Assembly: GCA_905373625.1 (NCBI GenBank) | Contig: CAJPTS010000013.1 | Coordinates: 1 to 18,888 of the forward strand | Length of the DNA: 18,888 bases | Direction: 5' to 3' | Origin: Bacteroidia bacterium | GTDB lineage: Bacteria; Bacteroidota; Bacteroidia; Bacteroidales; CAJPTX01 | Translations under genes and position numbers: made by a program | The notes under the pieces: model-generated | What the model was told of the DNA's origin: nothing | The model's database searches: none | The model's input: only the letters and a program-made list of their open reading frames with translations | In this document: positions 6,187 through 13,283 of the stretch, one piece after another | How the letters are laid out: each line of letters starts with the position of its first letter | Position numbering within the stretch: position 1 is the stretch's first letter

Positions 6187-7860
6187 ATGATTAGAGGGAA
6201 GATCGAGATAATTTGCAAAAATACAGGGAGTAGACACTACGTAGAGCCTGGCTATGACCTCTTGGCATTAGCCGATGAGATAGGCATCCGACTGCGGTAT
6301 CCCATCCTCGGCGCTATGGTAAATAACCGCCTGCGCGACCTGCATTTCAAAGTATTCATCCCCATCACGGTAGAATTTATTGACATCACGCACCTTGCAG
6401 GTATGCGTATGTATGTCCGCTCGCTTTTTTTCTTGCTGCAAAAAGCCGTACGCGATGCAATGCCTAGCTGTCGGCTACGAGTAAACCACTCCGTCTCCCG
6501 CGGATACTATTGCGAGATAGCTGGTTACAAGAAGGCATTAGAGTATCCTTTACTCTTTGATCTCATAGAACGTATGCGGCAGATTGTTGCACGCGACGTG
6601 CCCTTTGAACCTCGTACGACCCTCACAGCTGACGCCATCGAGATCTTCACAAGACAGGGCGATATGGAAAAAGTTCGCCTCCTCGAGAGCCGGCCACGCC
6701 TTTACACCACGCTGTACGGGCTCGATGGCATCTGGGATTACTACTTCGAAGGACTCGTGCCTAGCACAGGATATCTTAGCACGTTTGACCTTGTTAAATA
6801 CTACAAGGGTATGCTCCTTGTCGTACCTCAACAAAATAATCCGGAGAAGCTCGAGGAGCTCGTGGTACAGGACAAGATGTTTGACATCTTCCGTGAGTAT
6901 CAGAACTGGGTAGACATCCTCGGCATCCAAGATGCGGGCACAATCAATACACAAATCCGTAATGGTCATGCAGGCGAACTGATCCGTGTGTCTGAAGCGC
7001 TGCATGAAAAGAAGGTGGCGCAGATAGCCGACCAGATAAAAGAGCGCCCCAAGATGCCCAGAATTATACTCATTGCAGGACCTTCTTCTTCGGGCAAAAC
7101 GACCTTTTCTAAGCGCCTAGGGGTACAACTGCGAGTGGCAGGTATGCACCCGCACCTCATCTCGTTAGATAACTACTTTGTGGATCGTGAAAATACCCCC
7201 CGCGACGAACAGGGAGAATACGATTTTGAAGCACTCGGCGCACTAGACGTCGCCCAATTCAACGAAGACCTACTGAAACTCCTTAACGGAGAAAAGGTAG
7301 AGCTCCCAAAATTCTCTTTTGAGACTGGGAAACGATTCTATGACGGAACATTCTTACAAATCGAGCCAAATGGCGTGGTAGTAATTGAGGGTATTCACGC
7401 ACTCAATCCTGAACTCACGCCTCGCATTGCACTAGAGGACAAGTTCCGCATATATATTTCAGCATTAACTTCCATCTCTTTGGACGGCTGTAGCCGCATC
7501 GCATCGTCAGATAACCGCCTTTTGCGCCGCATGGTACGCGACTTCCGCTACCGTGGCTACAACGGCGTAGATACCATACGGCGTTGGGCAAGTGTGCGAC
7601 GCGGCGAAGACAAGAATATCTTCCCCTACCAAGAAGAGGCTGACGTCATGTTTAATTCGGCACTCCCTTACGAATTCAATGTCCTGAAACGGAACGCTGA
7701 AGCAATACTTATGGAAGTTCCTAACGACGTTCCCGAATACTCCGAAGCCGTACGCCTACAACGCTTTTTGCGCGTCTTTGCCCCCATGGAAGAAGCAGGC
7801 ATACCTCCAACCTCCATCATGCGCGAATTCCTAGGCGGAAGTACTTTCTCTTACAAATAA
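6187..7860 (+). CDS. Nucleoside kinase with TGS/ThrRS-like N-terminus (uridine kinase family)
   Basis: I chose the ATG at 6187, giving 557 residues; the frame could open at a TTG at 6157, but that adds only ten polar residues. Residues ~1-67 resemble a TGS domain and ~70-200 resemble the second domain of threonyl-tRNA synthetase, with HSVSRGYYCEI at 101-111. Residues ~290-500 are a P-loop kinase of the phosphoribulokinase/uridine kinase family: GPSSSGKT (298-305, Walker A), SLDNYF (326-331) and VVIEGIHALN (398-407). Proteins of this architecture are annotated as nucleoside kinases in Bacteroidota and Firmicutes and would phosphorylate a nucleoside with ATP or GTP in salvage. The catalytic tRNA-synthetase domain is absent, so it is not a synthetase. 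It diverges from ssb. The substrate cannot be told from sequence. Confidence 0.85.
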   Translation: MIRGKIEIICKNTGSRHYVEPGYDLLALADEIGIRLRYPILGAMVNNRLRDLHFKVFIPITVEFIDITHLAGMRMYVRSLFFLLQKAVRDAMPSCRLRVNHSVSRGYYCEIAGYKKALEYPLLFDLIERMRQIVARDVPFEPRTTLTADAIEIFTRQGDMEKVRLLESRPRLYTTLYGLDGIWDYYFEGLVPSTGYLSTFDLVKYYKGMLLVVPQQNNPEKLEELVVQDKMFDIFREYQNWVDILGIQDAGTINTQIRNGHAGELIRVSEALHEKKVAQIADQIKERPKMPRIILIAGPSSSGKTTFSKRLGVQLRVAGMHPHLISLDNYFVDRENTPRDEQGEYDFEALGALDVAQFNEDLLKLLNGEKVELPKFSFETGKRFYDGTFLQIEPNGVVVIEGIHALNPELTPRIALEDKFRIYISALTSISLDGCSRIASSDNRLLRRMVRDFRYRGYNGVDTIRRWASVRRGEDKNIFPYQEEADVMFNSALPYEFNVLKRNAEAILMEVPNDVPEYSEAVRLQRFLRVFAPMEEAGIPPTSIMREFLGGSTFSYK

Positions 7861-7998
7861 CGAACTTTTACTGCTTCTCTTCTGCACAACGGTAGTAACT
7901 GCCACGCAGGTCATTGTACCATTCGCATTGCCGAGAGATAGAAAACAACCAGATGATCTGTTACCCTTCGCATTTCTGTAGGATAAACAAGATTACTG

Positions 7999-8006
7999 TA
8001 TATTTG
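7999..8006 (+). promoter_or_regulatory. Probable promoter of the SPOR/TSP3 gene pair, -7 element TATATTTG
   Basis: TATATTTG matches the Bacteroidota TAnnTTTG -7 element exactly. A clear -33 TTTG is missing; the nearest is TTCTG at about 7974-7978. Transcription would start near 8010-8014, just before the inverted repeat at 8015-8046. Confidence 0.5.
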
Positions 8007-8014
8007 CAATCAAC

Positions 8015-8046
8015 AGGTTACCGTACGCGACGTCGTTTTGTAACCT
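8015..8046 (+). promoter_or_regulatory. 5' leader stem-loop before the SPOR-domain gene
   Basis: AGGTTAC (8015-8021) pairs perfectly with GTAACCT (8040-8046) across an 18-base loop that holds two further palindromes, CGTACG (8022-8027) and CGACGTCG (8028-8035). Given the -7 element at 7999-8006, the transcript would begin with this hairpin. It ends 3 bases before the GTG at 8050, or 27 bases before the alternative ATG at 8074. It could stabilise the mRNA, control translation, or be a protein-binding site. Confidence 0.4.
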
Positions 8047-8049
8047 TTC

Positions 8050-9474
8050 GTGGTAAAACGAAAAAGATTGGGCATGTTTAAGAGTTTGAGCTCTGTATTT
8101 CACACTCTGGTACTCCTCTTTTTAGGGCTATTTGCAGGCGATGCAATCTCGCTCGAGATGGAGACGAGTTCCGAGGTCGTTGCGGGCACACAGTTTGAGG
8201 TGTCCGTGACAATAGATAAGGGCGATAGCGAGAGTTTTGCACGCTTCAGTGCTGAGCTTCCTCGCGGGCTACGCGCCGTTGCAGGCAATGCCGAGAACGC
8301 CGATTTCCGCTTTGAAGGTCAACAGGTAAAATTCGTCTGGATGCGTCTGCCGAATGTGCCAAAACTAAAGTTCTCCTACAAAGTAGAGGTAGATCCACGT
8401 TTACGCGGCTCGTTCAATCTTGGAGGCGAGCTTGCTTACATTGCCAACAATGCTCGGCAAACAGCCATAATAGCGCCGCGTACAGTGGTCATTACGCCTT
8501 CGCCTGATGTAGATGCTGATAAGCAGCTAGATCTCGCTGACTACCAGACCTCTATCCCCGCGCAGCGCGACGTTACATTGGCTACGCTCAAAGTGCGTTG
8601 TATACGTGAAACGCCTACTTATATCAGCGATGGCGGTGACTATATCATCCGCATCCTTGTTAATCGCGGCGAGGCACAAAAATTTGCAAAAATCGAGGAG
8701 ATTCTACCCAAAGGCTACACAGCCGAACCCGTAGATACCAAGGAGGCGATTTTCTCGTGCGAGGACGGTGTGGTGAAATTCTTGTGGATGACGCTGCCTA
8801 CCGACGAACTGTTTACGGTGTCCTACCGCCTAATTCCCGAAAAAAATGTACAAAAGGGCGAACCTAAGATACAAGGCTCGTTCTCTTTCGTACAAAACGA
8901 AGCGACACGTACCATTACTATTACGCAACGCGATGTCCGTCTCCAAAATATGACCAAGGCGCAACTGGAGAATCTGATCCGCGAGTCGCAACTTGTTGTA
9001 GCGCGTGCGCCGCAAGACGACGGTATCGAAGGCACGACCTTGGAACCACAAGGACCATCAGAAGGCGGTGTAGAATTTGAGGTAAAACATCAGGATATTG
9101 GTCCCATGCGTACGGGGGGCACTAGACGCCCTTCTGTCTCAAGTTCACGAGCAACATCTATGGATAACTTCCTTTTAGCGCCCGAGGCTGGTGTCTATTA
9201 TCGTGTACAAGTGGCAGCAGGTCACCGCCCCATAGACATCAATCGGTATTTCCGTCGCCTCTCTTTGCATGCCGACGTACGTACCGAACGACACGAGGGG
9301 TGGTATAAATATTCGGTCGGCTCATTTAAGGAGTATAAACAGGCGCGCGATTATCGTGTAGAGGTCTGGAATACAACCCCGATCCGCGATGCTTTTGTCG
9401 CCGCCTATAACAACGGGAAACGTATCACGGTACAAGAAGCGCTTATGATTACTTCGCAGCGTTGGTATCGGTAG
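8050..9474 (+). CDS. Secreted protein with two tandem homologous domains and a C-terminal SPOR-like domain
   Basis: A 474-residue protein if started at GTG 8050, which supplies a KRKR-rich signal-peptide head; ATG 8074 gives 466 residues and is also possible. A hydrophobic stretch (about 14-29) forms the signal peptide. Two homologous domains follow, about 46-148 and 195-293. They share a pattern of FARFSAELPRG/FAKIEEILPKG, then VKFVWMRLP/VKFLWMTLP (93-101 and 242-250), an FSY/VSY strand and a G-SF...N-AR/AT-RT ending, which suggests a duplicated beta-sandwich. A linker (about 300-378) leads to a SPOR-like domain (about 382-466: YYRVQVAAG, then GWYKYSVGSFKEYKQARDYR). SPOR domains often bind denuded peptidoglycan. 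The protein is probably periplasmic. The next gene starts 57 bases on, so they are likely co-transcribed. The specific function is not recognised. Confidence 0.75.
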   Translation: MVKRKRLGMFKSLSSVFHTLVLLFLGLFAGDAISLEMETSSEVVAGTQFEVSVTIDKGDSESFARFSAELPRGLRAVAGNAENADFRFEGQQVKFVWMRLPNVPKLKFSYKVEVDPRLRGSFNLGGELAYIANNARQTAIIAPRTVVITPSPDVDADKQLDLADYQTSIPAQRDVTLATLKVRCIRETPTYISDGGDYIIRILVNRGEAQKFAKIEEILPKGYTAEPVDTKEAIFSCEDGVVKFLWMTLPTDELFTVSYRLIPEKNVQKGEPKIQGSFSFVQNEATRTITITQRDVRLQNMTKAQLENLIRESQLVVARAPQDDGIEGTTLEPQGPSEGGVEFEVKHQDIGPMRTGGTRRPSVSSSRATSMDNFLLAPEAGVYYRVQVAAGHRPIDINRYFRRLSLHADVRTERHEGWYKYSVGSFKEYKQARDYRVEVWNTTPIRDAFVAAYNNGKRITVQEALMITSQRWYR

Positions 9475-9531
9475 AACATGTTTTGCAACCAAAGATAGAA
9501 TTGAAAATCACTCTGAAAGGCTTGTATCGGG

Positions 9532-10971
9532 ATGGCGTATTTGGGGGGTAAGCGATTGTTCCAAAAGATTCTGTTTCTTTCCCTATTTCTTTTTACAGTA
9601 GCTAAGCTGCACGCACAAGATGTAGAAGATTTCTATGCGCGCATGTTGGAACAAGAGGTAGAGGTGGTAAACCCTGTAAAATACCCCGTTGTAGGATTCG
9701 GTGCTGGGATCATTAACTTTTTGGGCGACGTGCGCTACGGCGCAGATAGCCCCCTCTTGGGCTCATGGGCTGCCAAAATGAACGTTTCTACTCTTTTAGG
9801 GAAATCAAAACAAATTAAGCTCAACGTGTCAGTCCTTTATGGCACTCTGGAAGGGCAGGATTATGCCAAGTCCTTGCGCATGAATACTCTTCAGCTCCCC
9901 AAAATAGATAATAAACTCTGGTATCCGAATTCCTCTTTTCAAACAGAGATTATAGAGATCGCAACAAGCGTGGAATACAACTTCTGGCAGTTCCTTGGCA
10001 CTCGGAAAATGGTACGCCCATACGTATCGTTAGGTGCTGGTATACTGCTCTTCACGCCTAAAAACAACTACAAAGACGCACAAGGGAACTTTTATCACTT
10101 CTGGAACGACGGGACTGTCCGTCTGCTACCACAGAACGATCCACTTGCCCATACGGCACTCCCCGTACGTATGGATAATGTCTTTGAGACCGACCTCAAA
10201 CATTCAAACCTCTTTGAATTTAAGAGCGTGCCCCCCGTAACTGCCGTCTTCCCCGCAGAGTTCGGGGTAGATATCTATCTGTCTGATCGTGTCTATTGCC
10301 GCGTTAATACCTCCTTACACTACTCGCTTACCGATCTGCTCGACGGTTTTAATGCAGACGTAGCCAAACGCTACAACTACAAGGCAAGCAAATTCCACGA
10401 CATGTTCCTTTATACGGGACTGTCGTTGCACCTCGATCTCTTCTCACAAGCCGAATCTTTCATAGTTGACAGGGTATTTGCAGACATCGAAGACTTCGAC
10501 TACGAGGTATTCTTTGCAGATCAAGACAACGATGGCGTATTTGATCAGCTGGACGAGTGTCCCGATACGCCCCCGAATACTCCAGTAGACTCCGTCGGTT
10601 GCCCATTTGATAATGACGCTGATGGCGTTTGGGATGTCCGCGATAAAGAGCCCTCGACATCCTATAACACGCCCGTTGACGACGACGGCGTAGAACTATC
10701 AGATGCAGGACGCACACTCCCCCACTTGTCGCTGCCACCTGTTTTACGTTCAAAGATGAAAATTATCCCCATTGCGCCGATTTGGGAGTATGCCTTTGCC
10801 TTCGAAAAGGGAGCATCTATACCCGATAAATTCCGTACGGTAGATGCTGACGGCGACGGCTACATTTCCTTTGACGAGGTCATCCGCACGGTGGACGACT
10901 ATTTTACAGGCAATAATAGTTTCACACCAGACGATATATACGAGCTAAACGCCTTTTTCTTTGCGCAATAA
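9532..10971 (+). CDS. Outer-membrane beta-barrel-like protein with thrombospondin type 3 repeats and an EF-hand
   Basis: A 479-residue protein with a signal peptide ending at about A28 (LHA-QD). Residues ~50-305 alternate hydrophobic and polar residues with glycine/aromatic-rich strands (GFGAGIINFLGD at 55-66, PYVSLGAGILLF at 163-174), as in small outer-membrane barrels. Residues ~330-390 carry thrombospondin type 3-like calcium repeats: DQDNDGVFDQLDECPD (330-345), DNDADGVWDVRD (360-371) and a degenerate third. The C-terminus has a canonical EF-hand loop, DADGDGYISFDE (438-449). No OmpA-type peptidoglycan-binding domain or type IX sorting domain is seen. Being paired with a SPOR-domain protein hints at a calcium-dependent outer membrane-cell wall role, which is inference. 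Start ATG 9532 follows GAAAGG. Confidence 0.75.
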   Translation: MAYLGGKRLFQKILFLSLFLFTVAKLHAQDVEDFYARMLEQEVEVVNPVKYPVVGFGAGIINFLGDVRYGADSPLLGSWAAKMNVSTLLGKSKQIKLNVSVLYGTLEGQDYAKSLRMNTLQLPKIDNKLWYPNSSFQTEIIEIATSVEYNFWQFLGTRKMVRPYVSLGAGILLFTPKNNYKDAQGNFYHFWNDGTVRLLPQNDPLAHTALPVRMDNVFETDLKHSNLFEFKSVPPVTAVFPAEFGVDIYLSDRVYCRVNTSLHYSLTDLLDGFNADVAKRYNYKASKFHDMFLYTGLSLHLDLFSQAESFIVDRVFADIEDFDYEVFFADQDNDGVFDQLDECPDTPPNTPVDSVGCPFDNDADGVWDVRDKEPSTSYNTPVDDDGVELSDAGRTLPHLSLPPVLRSKMKIIPIAPIWEYAFAFEKGASIPDKFRTVDADGDGYISFDEVIRTVDDYFTGNNSFTPDDIYELNAFFFAQ

Positions 10972-11007
10972 GCCGCATAAAAAGGTCTTAGTATATAAAA
11001 CCACCAC

Positions 11008-11028
11008 TAAGCCACGGATAGTGGCTTA
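11008..11028 (+). terminator. Stem-loop after the TSP3/EF-hand gene, possible terminator
   Basis: TAAGCCAC (11008-11015) pairs perfectly with GTGGCTTA (11021-11028) around GGATA. It lies 37 bases after the stop codon of the upstream gene. There is no U-run after it (AAATTG), so it is a weak terminator candidate or an mRNA 3' end stabiliser. Confidence 0.4.
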
Positions 11029-11127
11029 AATTGTGCGACGCGCGCTTCTTATTGATTGCACGAATACACGCAACACAATCCTTGTTTTGTGCGTTAATAA
11101 ATTCCGATAGGAAGCATATCCCTATTG

Positions 11128-11158
11128 TCTGACGTTGCAAATTTGCTCTGCCGTCAGA
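11128..11158 (+). promoter_or_regulatory. Nested inverted repeat upstream of the RhuM-Fic gene
   Basis: TCTGACG (11128-11134) is matched by CGTCAGA (11152-11158), and the 10-base palindrome GCAAATTTGC (11137-11146) lies between them. The element ends 19 bases before the ATG at 11178. It contains CAAATTTG, one base off the TAnnTTTG -7 element. Candidate operator or leader hairpin for control of the downstream gene. Confidence 0.4.
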
Positions 11159-11177
11159 AGCTTAGATAATTATCGAG

Positions 11178-12170
11178 ATGGCACAAGAATCCCCCCTAGT
11201 TTTATACGAAGCCCCCGATGGTACGATAGCCCTAGACGTCCGCCTCGAGGGCGAGTCTGTATGGCTTACACAGGCACAAATGGCTGAACTGTTTCAGACC
11301 GATCCATCGGTAATTGTAAAGCATATTTCCAATATCTATAATAGTGGAGAACTAGACATGAAGGGAACATGTGCAAAAAATGCACAAGTTCGAAAAGAAG
11401 GTAATCGTTTGGTTACAAGAAATATCCGTTATTATAATTTGGATATGATTATCTCGGTTGGTTATCGAGTTAATGCCAAACGAGGTGTAGCCTTCCGTAA
11501 ATGGGCAACTAAGCTTTTGCGCGAATACCTCCTTAAGGGGTACGTGCTAAACCAAGAGCATTTGCTACAGCACTACGAAGATTTGAAAAATCTCGTTGAG
11601 ATCCTTGAGCGCACACGGCACATTTGCGAAGATGGCGGAACTGAAGAAACAGATGCCCTCCTTTCGTTGGTCGTAGATTATACCTATGCGTTAGATACGC
11701 TAGACCGCTACGATTATCAGAATCTAACGGTAGAAGAAACGACAAACGAAGAGTTATTCAGAGCTACTTATGAGGAGGCTATGGCGGCGATAGAACAACT
11801 AAAGGTGAGGTTCGGCGCCAATCGGTGGTTTGCGCACGAGAAAGACGATTCGTTCAAAAGTACCCTCGGTCAACTCTATCAAACTTTTGATGGGGTAGAC
11901 CTATATCCTTCAGTAGAAGAAAAGGCGGCTATCCTACTTTATTTGGTAGTGAAAAACCATTCGTTTAGCGACGGAAATAAACGAATTGCAGCAACGCTAT
12001 TTCTTTGGTTTATGGAGAAAAATAAACTCCTGTATACATCTGACGGTAGAAAACGCATTTCAGACGGTACATTAGTTGCCTTAACACTCCTGATTGCAGA
12101 AAGCCGTACAGAGGAAAAAGACACAATGCTAAAGGTGATTGTAAACCTTATTAACCAGCGGAATGTATAG
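11178..12170 (+). CDS. RhuM-Fic fusion protein
   Basis: A 330-residue protein with two parts. Residues ~8-130 match the RhuM virulence-protein family: VWLTQAQMAELFQTD (28-42), ISNIY (50-54), NLDMIISVGYRVNAKRGVAFRKWAT (87-111). Residues ~190-325 are a Fic/Doc domain with the signature HSFSDGNKR (261-269); H261 would be the catalytic histidine. The usual Fic signature ends in GN-G-R, whereas a lysine there, as here, is the Doc pattern, and Doc is a kinase rather than an AMP transferase. No inhibitory S/T-xxx-E-G/N helix was recognised and no antitoxin-sized gene is adjacent. RhuM-Fic fusions are widespread in Bacteroidota accessory DNA and often lie near restriction systems. The target is unknown. 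By eye, the segment coding the RhuM part is more AT-rich than its neighbours. Confidence 0.85.
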   Translation: MAQESPLVLYEAPDGTIALDVRLEGESVWLTQAQMAELFQTDPSVIVKHISNIYNSGELDMKGTCAKNAQVRKEGNRLVTRNIRYYNLDMIISVGYRVNAKRGVAFRKWATKLLREYLLKGYVLNQEHLLQHYEDLKNLVEILERTRHICEDGGTEETDALLSLVVDYTYALDTLDRYDYQNLTVEETTNEELFRATYEEAMAAIEQLKVRFGANRWFAHEKDDSFKSTLGQLYQTFDGVDLYPSVEEKAAILLYLVVKNHSFSDGNKRIAATLFLWFMEKNKLLYTSDGRKRISDGTLVALTLLIAESRTEEKDTMLKVIVNLINQRNV

Positions 12171-12180
12171 CGGCAAGACG

Positions 12181-12196
12181 GTGTATCATAATACAC
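12181..12196. other. Small AT-rich hairpin after the RhuM-Fic stop codon
   Basis: GTGTAT (12181-12186) and ATACAC (12191-12196) pair around CATA, 10 bases after the stop. It is too weak and lacks a U-run to be called a terminator; the strong hairpin at 12301-12341 is the better end point. Confidence 0.3.
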
Positions 12197-12300
12197 AAAC
12201 GGCAGTGTTGCTTTAGAAATTCGAGGGCGGTAACACACATCAGTACTCTCCTTCTCACTCATTTGCAGCGCCTTGCATTTTATGCATTCTGCACTCACAT

Positions 12301-12341
12301 AAAGAGGGTGTGTCAAAATAGGAATTTGACACACCCTCTTT
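12301..12341. terminator. Bidirectional terminator-like hairpin, perfect 17-bp stem
   Basis: AAAGAGGGTGTGTCAAA (12301-12317) is perfectly complementary to 12325-12341 around a 7-base loop ATAGGAA. It lies between converging genes, the RhuM-Fic gene on plus and a minus-strand gene ending at 12361, and would give a stem ending in CUCUUU on both strands. This fits a shared terminator. The stem is unusually long and its AGGGTGTGTC-type end is also the kind of sequence found at insertion-sequence ends, so an element remnant is an alternative. Confidence 0.7.
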
Positions 12342-12360
12342 CTACTATATATTCAGCAAA

Positions 12361-13224
12361 CTATCTTTTGCTAATCCGCTTAAAATCTTTCTTAATGAAG
12401 CCGTCGCCTTTACTTTTGCTCATCATATGATAGTCAAAATAGTAAATGCGGTCATCGGCAGCCCCAATCAACGTTTTGTATATACGTGCCTGCATACGCG
12501 TACCTTCTGGTCCGACCTTATGTAAATAAACAACGTTGTCCTTCTTTTCGGCGATGGCGTTTTCAATATCCTCTGGCTTTACAATACGCACTACGCCTTT
12601 ATACGCATCGCGTATTTTAGCAATGGCACGCATATCGGGAGCAATGTCCTTTTCAACCATCCAGATCTCCTTATCCTTCAAGTCGGGGATATTCCGATTG
12701 TAATAATCTAACGGATTGGAAGATATTAGGGTCGGGTTATCATAGATCAATTTGATATGGTTCTGTGCAAAGCGCACAAAGCCGAGCAATTTGTAGCTCC
12801 AGCTGTCCTGATTTACGGCATCATACCCCAAAGGCAAAGAGCAAACCTCGGGCATATCAGCCACCTCCTTTACTGCCGCCCCATTCGTAAAGGTCATAAA
12901 ACTGTAGAATGCGCGTACCTTATCATCGGGGAAACGAATTTGTATACGCACTAGAAAGGACTTATCCATATCGCCACGTAACTTCTCAAATTCCGTATCA
13001 TTTATAAACTGGTACTTCGTGAGCGTCCAACCCTTCTCCACCGCCTCGCGTATCTTCAGACTCCATTCTGACATGGGGTTGTTATCAAGAACCACATAGA
13101 GCGGATTCTTCATAAAAGTTTCGAGGTCGTCTTTGCGGATCACATCTTTGGCACTGGTCAGCGAGACCAGACCGAGCAAAGAGAAAAGGAACAAGCTTAC
13201 TATTCTTTTCATTTCTATTATCAT
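12361..13224 (-). CDS. Uncharacterised secreted protein
   Basis: A 287-residue protein if started at ATG 13224, which has AAGG eight bases upstream, or 283 residues from ATG 13212, which gives the more typical signal peptide start MKRIVSLFLF. The signal peptide ends near TSA. There is no lipobox or later membrane segment, so it is probably soluble and periplasmic or exported. The mature part is mixed alpha/beta and lysine-rich, with PLYVVLDNNPMSEWS (about 41-55) near the start, and ends in a basic tail FKRISKR. I recall similar unnamed proteins in Bacteroidales but no function. It lies 59 bases downstream of the gene at 13284-13820 on the same strand and converges with the RhuM-Fic gene. Confidence 0.7.
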   Translation of the reverse strand: MIIEMKRIVSLFLFSLLGLVSLTSAKDVIRKDDLETFMKNPLYVVLDNNPMSEWSLKIREAVEKGWTLTKYQFINDTEFEKLRGDMDKSFLVRIQIRFPDDKVRAFYSFMTFTNGAAVKEVADMPEVCSLPLGYDAVNQDSWSYKLLGFVRFAQNHIKLIYDNPTLISSNPLDYYNRNIPDLKDKEIWMVEKDIAPDMRAIAKIRDAYKGVVRIVKPEDIENAIAEKKDNVVYLHKVGPEGTRMQARIYKTLIGAADDRIYYFDYHMMSKSKGDGFIKKDFKRISKR

Positions 13225-13239
13225 TTAGCCTTGAAGTGG

Positions 13240-13278
13240 GTACGGCGGAAAAATACAAAGGTTGCTTTTCCTACCGTA
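13240..13278 (-). other. Imperfect stem-loop between two minus-strand genes
   Basis: TACGG-GGAAAA (13241-13252, with one extra C) pairs with TTTTCC-CCGTA (13266-13278, with two unpaired bases). No U-run follows on the minus strand. It could be a weak terminator or processing site between the genes at 13284-13820 and 12361-13224. Confidence 0.3.
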
Positions 13279-13283
13279 GCATA

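Noticed and set aside
6550..7005. 151-codon open frame on the minus strand inside the kinase gene
   Set aside because: It lies wholly antisense to a well-supported conserved gene and has no recognisable domain.
7861..7998. Possible small RNA or tRNA after the kinase gene
   Set aside because: No cloverleaf, terminator or promoter structure could be found in this stretch.
10460..10753. 97-codon minus-strand frame
   Set aside because: Antisense to the TSP3 repeat region; its arginine-rich composition is the shadow of Asp/Asn-rich codons.
11939..12334. 131-codon minus-strand frame overlapping the end of the RhuM-Fic gene
   Set aside because: It starts inside the strong hairpin at 12301-12341 and runs antisense to the Fic domain; no domain is seen, and it is not a plausible antitoxin.
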